Assembly (NCBI GenBank): GCA_000702845.1
Contig: JNKK01000019.1
Location: 1 to 51,548, forward strand
Length of the DNA: 51,548 bases
DNA from: Lachnospiraceae bacterium FE2018
GTDB lineage: Bacteria; Bacillota; Clostridia; Lachnospirales; Lachnospiraceae
Direction: 5' to 3'
Of the stretch, positions 47,469 to 51,548 are shown piece after piece (position 1 is the first letter of the stretch; each line of letters starts with the position of its first letter). The notes beneath the pieces are model-generated. The model was not told where the DNA came from, searched no databases, and saw nothing but the letters and a program-made list of their open reading frames with translations. Made by a program: the position numbers and the translations under genes.

Positions 47469-48257
47469 CTATAATTCCAGAAATACAGGCTTTTTGTTCA
47501 TAAAGATGGTTATTTCCTTGTATCCGGCCTCTTTTATAACCGTTTCAGCCCGGTCAAATTCATATCCGATATAGGACGGCACATGGGCGTCGGCACCCAG
47601 CGTTATCATCTCTCCGCCCAGTTCCCGGAACCGGCGGATAATATCCGGATGGGGATTCGGATATCCCAGTCCTTTTTTATATCCTCCGGTGTTCACCTCC
47701 AGCGCAATGCCGCGCGATACCAGTTCCCTCAGAATCTCGTCGATCACATCTGCATATTTCTGATAAGTGTATGCAGTCTGATCATAACCGTACCGCACAA
47801 CGTAATCCAGATGACCCAGTGCCTGAAATCCGTCAATATGGCGGACACATTCCAGTGTCTGTTCGAAATAACGCCGGTACATTTCATCATCTGTGCCGGG
47901 ATACAGAGCGCGGTCATACGGATCCACGCCGTCGACCAGGTGTACGGATCCCAGAACAAAATCAAACGGATACTTCTGCAGAAATGATTTGATTTCATCA
48001 CGGTAATCCATGTGCATGCCGATTTCTATGCCGATCAGAACCCGGATCCGGTCCTTAAACGCATCACGAACCTGTATCATCTTCTCCCGGTAGGCATCCG
48101 GGTCAACCTGGAAATATCCCGGTTTCAGCCCGTAATCCTGATGATCTGTAAAGCAGATGATGTCCATCCCGCGGGCAATCGATTCCTCGACCATTGTCTC
48201 GACAGGCGTCTCTGAATCTTCTGAAAAAACGGTGTGCATATGAATGTCCGCTTTCAT
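47469..48257 (-). CDS. PHP-domain phosphatase, HisJ (histidinol-phosphatase) family
   Basis: 262 residues. PHP metal motifs in order: DIHMHTVFSED, FTDHQDYG, GIEIGMH, GSVHLVD, LGHLDYVVRYG, LEVNTGGY and GADAHVP. The family includes histidinol-phosphatases, but no his gene is near, so the substrate is uncertain. AAGGAG precedes the ATG. 62 bp after mnmA. Confidence 0.87.
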   Translation of the reverse strand: MKADIHMHTVFSEDSETPVETMVEESIARGMDIICFTDHQDYGLKPGYFQVDPDAYREKMIQVRDAFKDRIRVLIGIEIGMHMDYRDEIKSFLQKYPFDFVLGSVHLVDGVDPYDRALYPGTDDEMYRRYFEQTLECVRHIDGFQALGHLDYVVRYGYDQTAYTYQKYADVIDEILRELVSRGIALEVNTGGYKKGLGYPNPHPDIIRRFRELGGEMITLGADAHVPSYIGYEFDRAETVIKEAGYKEITIFMNKKPVFLEL

Positions 48258-48319
48258 GTCTTTCTCCTTTTCCGTCAGATGTACATTCAGACAGCTTATG
48301 TCCGATCAGAAACCGCTCT

Positions 48320-49408
48320 TTAATTCCTGATTGTTCCGCCGCCGGCGACACATCCGTCATCTGTATAAAACACAACCGCCTGACCGGGCGTTACCGCGCG
48401 CACCGGTTCACGAAAACGGCAGGTGATCTCATCTTCTCCGGTTTTTGTAACTGCACACAGCGTTCCTCTGTGATTGTACCGGATTTTTGTCAGGAACAAT
48501 CCTGCATCCCCGGTCTGCATTTCCGGAATCCCCATAAAATTCAGATGATCGGCGCGCAGAACATCCGTAAATACCTCTTCATGTTCACCAACCACAACTT
48601 CATTGGTCTCAGGCCGTATCTCTGTCACAAAAACTCTTCTTCCCACCGGCAGACCGAGTCCGCGGCGCTGCCCGATTGTATAATGTGTGATTCCTTTGTG
48701 ACGTCCGATGATCTGACCGTCCTTTGTCACAAAATTTCCGGGCGGAGGAACAGCGCCGCCGCGCTCCCGCTCGATCAGAGCGGCATAGTCTCCGTCCGGC
48801 ACAAAACAGATCTCCTGACTGTCATGTTTGTGTGCCACGGGAAGACCGGCCGCTTCGGCTATTTTCCGGATCTCCGGTTTTGTATATCCTCCCACCGGCA
48901 GCAATGTTCTGCTCAGCTGTTCCTGCGTCAGATTATACAGCGCATATGTCTGGTCTTTTTCCGCTGTAACAGAATTGCAGACCGCAAGTCTTCCGTTTTC
49001 CCGCGCTGCGATTCTGGCATAATGTCCCGTCGCGATATAATCAGCGCCAATCTGAAGACTCTTTTCGAGAAGCGCCTCCCATTTCACATAGCGGTTGCAT
49101 GCGATGCACGGATTCGGTGTGCGCCCCGCCAGATATTCTTCCGTAAAATAATCTATTACTCTGCGCCTGAAAATATCCTTAAAATTCACAACGTAATAAG
49201 GAATCCCGAGGACTTCCGCGACACGTCCGGCATCCTCAACCGCCGAGACGCCGCAGCATCCTCCCTCCTGTTCCAGGACAGCAGGATTTTCATCCTGCCA
49301 GATCTGCATCGTAATTCCGATGACCTGGTATCCCTGTTTTTGCAGCAGATAGGCTGCTGCTGATGAGTCCACGCCGCCGGACATTCCGACAACAACTGTT
49401 TTTTTCAT
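48320..49408 (-). CDS. mnmA: tRNA-specific 2-thiouridylase
   Basis: Makes s2U34 in tRNA-Lys, -Glu and -Gln; 362 residues. PP-loop GMSGGVDSSAAAYLL, the catalytic cysteines in NPCIACN and HDSQEICFVPDGDY, and GQRRGLGLP are intact. Directly downstream of iscS on the same strand, which supplies the persulfide sulfur. Confidence 0.98.
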   Translation of the reverse strand: MKKTVVVGMSGGVDSSAAAYLLQKQGYQVIGITMQIWQDENPAVLEQEGGCCGVSAVEDAGRVAEVLGIPYYVVNFKDIFRRRVIDYFTEEYLAGRTPNPCIACNRYVKWEALLEKSLQIGADYIATGHYARIAARENGRLAVCNSVTAEKDQTYALYNLTQEQLSRTLLPVGGYTKPEIRKIAEAAGLPVAHKHDSQEICFVPDGDYAALIERERGGAVPPPGNFVTKDGQIIGRHKGITHYTIGQRRGLGLPVGRRVFVTEIRPETNEVVVGEHEEVFTDVLRADHLNFMGIPEMQTGDAGLFLTKIRYNHRGTLCAVTKTGEDEITCRFREPVRAVTPGQAVVFYTDDGCVAGGGTIRN

Positions 49409-49468
49409 AAGCAGTCTGCTCCCTGTAATTGCTCAGACATTTACATCTCTGTCTCAGTTCAGTTCCGA

Positions 49469-49506
49469 CGGTTTCAGTTCTGTATGCCGGTTTCAGTTCT
49501 GTATGC
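49469..49506. repeat. 19-bp tandem duplication across the iscS stop
   Basis: CGGTTTCAGTTCTGTATGC occurs twice in tandem (49469-49487, 49488-49506). The iscS stop at 49493 lies in the second copy, so the last five or so codons and the following bases are duplicated. Confidence 0.9.
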
Positions 49507-50626
49507 CGGCAATCTGTTTCATGGCCTCCACGACACAGTCTGCCTCTTCCTGCGTCGTCTCGTGTGAAATCGTAAAGCGCACTGACTGACGCGCAGCTTT
49601 GGCGCTGCATCCCATCGCGAGCAGCACGTGCGACGGATCGAGAGAGCCGGAAGCACAGGCCGAACCAGCTGATGCGCAGATCCCCTGCAGATCCAGCCTG
49701 ATCAGTGCAGTTTCCGCGCTGAGCCCCGGAAACTGCAGATTAATGTTATTGGGCAGCCGGTGCTCCGGATGTCCGTTCAGCCGGGTTCCCGGCAGTTCTT
49801 CCATCATACGGCGGATCATGTAATCACGCAGCTCTGTCTCGTACTGCGCGCGCTGCCCCATGGCAGCATCTGCCTCCTCCGCGGCCGCGCCCATTCCGAC
49901 GATTCCGGGTACATTTTCCGTCCCGGCACGACGGTTAAACTCCTGTGCTCCTCCCCGCATCAGGGCACCAAGTCCCGTTCCTTTCCTGATAAACAGAAAT
50001 CCGCATCCCTTCGGTCCGGAAAACTTATGTCCGCTTGCCGAGAGAAGATCGATTTCCATCTCATTTACATCAAGCGGTATGTGGCCAAACGCCTGTACCG
50101 CATCTGTGTGAAATAAAATCCCGTTTTCATGCGCAAGCCTGCCAAGTTCTGCCACAGGCTGTATTGTCCCGACTTCATTATTTGCCGTCATAACAGACAG
50201 CAGAACTGTGTCACTGCGGATTGCCGCAGCAGCAGCCTCCGGATGAATCATTCCGGAATGATCCGGCTCCAGATACGTGATTTCCGCACCGCGCGTACGG
50301 GCAAGATATTCACAGGTACGTAATACAGCCGGATGTTCGATCCGGCTTGTAATCATATGCTTTCCCTTTTCAATTCCCGCTTCCAGTGCAGCAGTCAGTG
50401 CCCAGTTGTCCGATTCTGTTCCGCCGGACGTAAAAAAGATCTCATCCTGCTTTGCTCCGAGCATTCTGCTGATGACAGCACGGCTTTTTCGAATCGCTTC
50501 TTTACTTCTGCGTCCCGTCTGATAAATTGCTGACGGGTTGCCGTATGCCTCTGTAAAATATGGCTGCATTACCTCCGCTGCAGTGCGGCTCATCCGCGTC
50601 GTCGCGGCATTATCCATATATATCAT
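49493..50626 (-). CDS. iscS: Cysteine desulfurase, IscS/NifS family
   Basis: 377 residues. PLP-enzyme with MDNAATTRMS start, HTDAVQAFGH, the PLP lysine in SASGHKFSGPKG and the active cysteine in SAGSACASG. It turns Cys into Ala plus enzyme persulfide. No iscU follows; mnmA does, suggesting a main role in tRNA thiolation. Directly after iscR. Confidence 0.96.
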   Translation of the reverse strand: MIYMDNAATTRMSRTAAEVMQPYFTEAYGNPSAIYQTGRRSKEAIRKSRAVISRMLGAKQDEIFFTSGGTESDNWALTAALEAGIEKGKHMITSRIEHPAVLRTCEYLARTRGAEITYLEPDHSGMIHPEAAAAAIRSDTVLLSVMTANNEVGTIQPVAELGRLAHENGILFHTDAVQAFGHIPLDVNEMEIDLLSASGHKFSGPKGCGFLFIRKGTGLGALMRGGAQEFNRRAGTENVPGIVGMGAAAEEADAAMGQRAQYETELRDYMIRRMMEELPGTRLNGHPEHRLPNNINLQFPGLSAETALIRLDLQGICASAGSACASGSLDPSHVLLAMGCSAKAARQSVRFTISHETTQEEADCVVEAMKQIAGIQN

Positions 50627-50694
50627 ACCATTAGCCTTCTGCTGTTCATCAGAAAATCGCGCTTCTCTACCCTCCGCCGTACTGGCAAATACAG

Positions 50695-51264
50695 CTAGCA
50701 GAGTGAAGGCGGTGTCGTTTCACCCTTCTCCGCAAGCAGTGTACGGCTTTCCCGCACCAGCTGGTCCAGCATGATCGAATCGACTGCCTGCGCAATCGCG
50801 TCATTGATCCGCTTCCACACATACTTTGTCACACACCAGTCTGCCCCTTCGCAGCCGCTTCGGGCCAGCGCAAACTGATCCAGATCAAACTTCTCAATCA
50901 GCTCTTTTGTAATTGCAGTGTCATTCTGATCTTCACCCTGTCCGTTCCGGCCGGTCGTATCCTTCATTCCTTCAATTGTAATAGCAGGACAGGATACTGC
51001 ATCAATGCTTCCTTCCAGGGCTCTTAAAACATCGCCTACCGATATCTGATCGGCGGGTCTGGCAAGCCTGAATCCGCCCCCGGCGCCGCGGATGCTCTCC
51101 ACAAGCCCGGCTTTTTTCATCGCGCGGATCAGCTGTTCCAGATAACGTTCCGACAGATCCTGACGCTCTGCGATACTCTGTGCCGAGACAGCCCCCTCCG
51201 AATCATGAACCGCAAGATCAATCATAGCGCGCAGCCCGTAACGGCCGCGGGTTGTTAATTTCAT
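50695..51264 (-). CDS. iscR: Rrf2/IscR-family regulator with an insert in its Fe-S loop
   Basis: 189 residues. Winged helix at 1-75 (LTTRGRYGLRAMIDLA, SERYLEQLIRAMKKAGLVESIRGAGGGF) is typical of IscR/CymR. Three cysteines that could hold an Fe-S cluster are present: VSCP, SGCEG and DWC. Between the first and second lie about 40 residues, against roughly 5-10 in usual IscR, with a polar Asn/Asp/Gly-rich part (TTGRNGQGEDQND). Start at 51264 with GAGGAG. It probably controls iscS-mnmA. The 86-bp array lies upstream. Confidence 0.9.
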   Translation of the reverse strand: MKLTTRGRYGLRAMIDLAVHDSEGAVSAQSIAERQDLSERYLEQLIRAMKKAGLVESIRGAGGGFRLARPADQISVGDVLRALEGSIDAVSCPAITIEGMKDTTGRNGQGEDQNDTAITKELIEKFDLDQFALARSGCEGADWCVTKYVWKRINDAIAQAVDSIMLDQLVRESRTLLAEKGETTPPSLC

Positions 51265-51306
51265 TTCTATCTCCTCATACACCTGGAAAACAGGGAATTG
51301 CGGCGG

Positions 51307-51548
51307 GTGCATCCGACCCTGGATGCAATTCTCTTGCCTCAGATCACTTGATCTTTCCAGCATTTGTCCGATTGTGCATCCGCATCCCTCACTTCACGCC
51401 ACTTGCGGATGCACTTTTTCCCCTTCCAGCTGCTCTCTCTGTTCGGATCTGGTCAAATCATGCATCCGCATCCCTTGCTTCCCGGTAATTGCGGATGCAC
51501 TTTTCCAGTTCTATGCTTCTCTGCCTGTCTGGAATCAGCCAAATCATG
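51307..51548. repeat. Right array of 86-bp tandem palindromic repeats
   Basis: Same unit and orientation as at 1-261. Hairpins: 51374-51414 (perfect 11-bp arms, 19-nt loop) and 51460-51500 (first base changed); the next unit starts at 51546, so the step is again 86 bp. Linkers 51415-51459 and 51501-51545 are 45 bp. A shrunken copy, TGCATCC/GGATGCA around six bases, lies at 51308-51327 nearest iscR. The window ends inside a unit. Confidence 0.93.
51341..51354. promoter_or_regulatory. Candidate operator dyad upstream of iscR
   Basis: AGATCA-CT-TGATCT, a perfect 6+6 inverted repeat about 77 bp before the iscR start and just inside the repeat array. No clear -35/-10 pair is visible nearby. Could be an autoregulatory site; unproven. 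Confidence 0.35.

Noticed and set aside
51374-51548. Integron attC or phage attachment sites
   Set aside because: No GTTRRRY/RYYYAAC core sites and no integrase in the window.

Overview
The window looks like a piece of chromosome from an anaerobic member of the Clostridia, most like a Lachnospiraceae-type gut or rumen bacterium. The evidence is: about half G+C, strong GGAGG ribosome sites, a division/cell-wall cluster and atp operon of Firmicute type, an Ech-type [NiFe] hydrogenase, and an F-type ATP synthase whose c subunit carries a sodium-type site. No species is claimed. No rRNA, insertion sequence, phage gene or CRISPR array was seen. Both ends of the window lie inside the same 86-bp tandem palindromic repeat, in the same orientation, so the window is probably a contig that broke at a multi-copy repeat.

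Layout. 1-261: repeat array. 291-6031 (minus): hypC and a complete echABCDEF hydrogenase operon (ferredoxin-linked H2 metabolism coupled to ion movement). 6100-11490 (minus): nitroreductase, a fused aroD-aroK, aroE, a radical SAM protein, a BirA-like regulator with a ruined ligase site, and the biotin transporter gene bioY under an evident BirA operator. 11866-15090 (plus): carB, followed by a pair of inverted REP-like hairpins. 15276-19950 (minus): a secreted C39-like peptidase, asnA, glpK and an orphan sugar-binding lipoprotein. 20145-22351: an inositol-dehydrogenase-like oxidoreductase divergent from an AraC regulator. 22671-25184: gntR and ispE (minus), a plsC-type acyltransferase (plus), tRNA-Arg (minus). 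25248-27322 (minus): a TadZ/CpaE-like ATPase with an FHA protein, its own transcription unit.

27442-36186 (minus) is a compact division and cell-wall cluster: mraZ, rsmH, ftsL, a class B PBP, mraY, murD, ftsQ/divIB, ftsZ. It lacks ftsW, murG, murE, murF and ftsA. A six-box MraZ operator overlaps the mraZ promoter. 36466-43723 (minus) is a full ATP synthase operon, atpZ-I-B-E-F-H-A-G-D-C. Then follow tRNA-Val, the glycolytic run gap-pgk-tpiA, a PHP-family phosphatase, and iscR-iscS-mnmA, which suggests sulfur supply for tRNA 2-thiouridine. 51307-51548 returns to the 86-bp repeat.

How the parts work together: glycolysis and glycerol uptake feed reduced ferredoxin and ATP; Ech can evolve H2 from ferredoxin and build an ion gradient that the ATP synthase (probably Na+-coupled) uses. 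Strong candidates for new biology are the 86-bp palindromic array, the catalytically degenerate BirA-like repressor beside bioY, the AroD-AroK fusion, the orphan FHA/TadZ pair, and the REP-like hairpins after carB.
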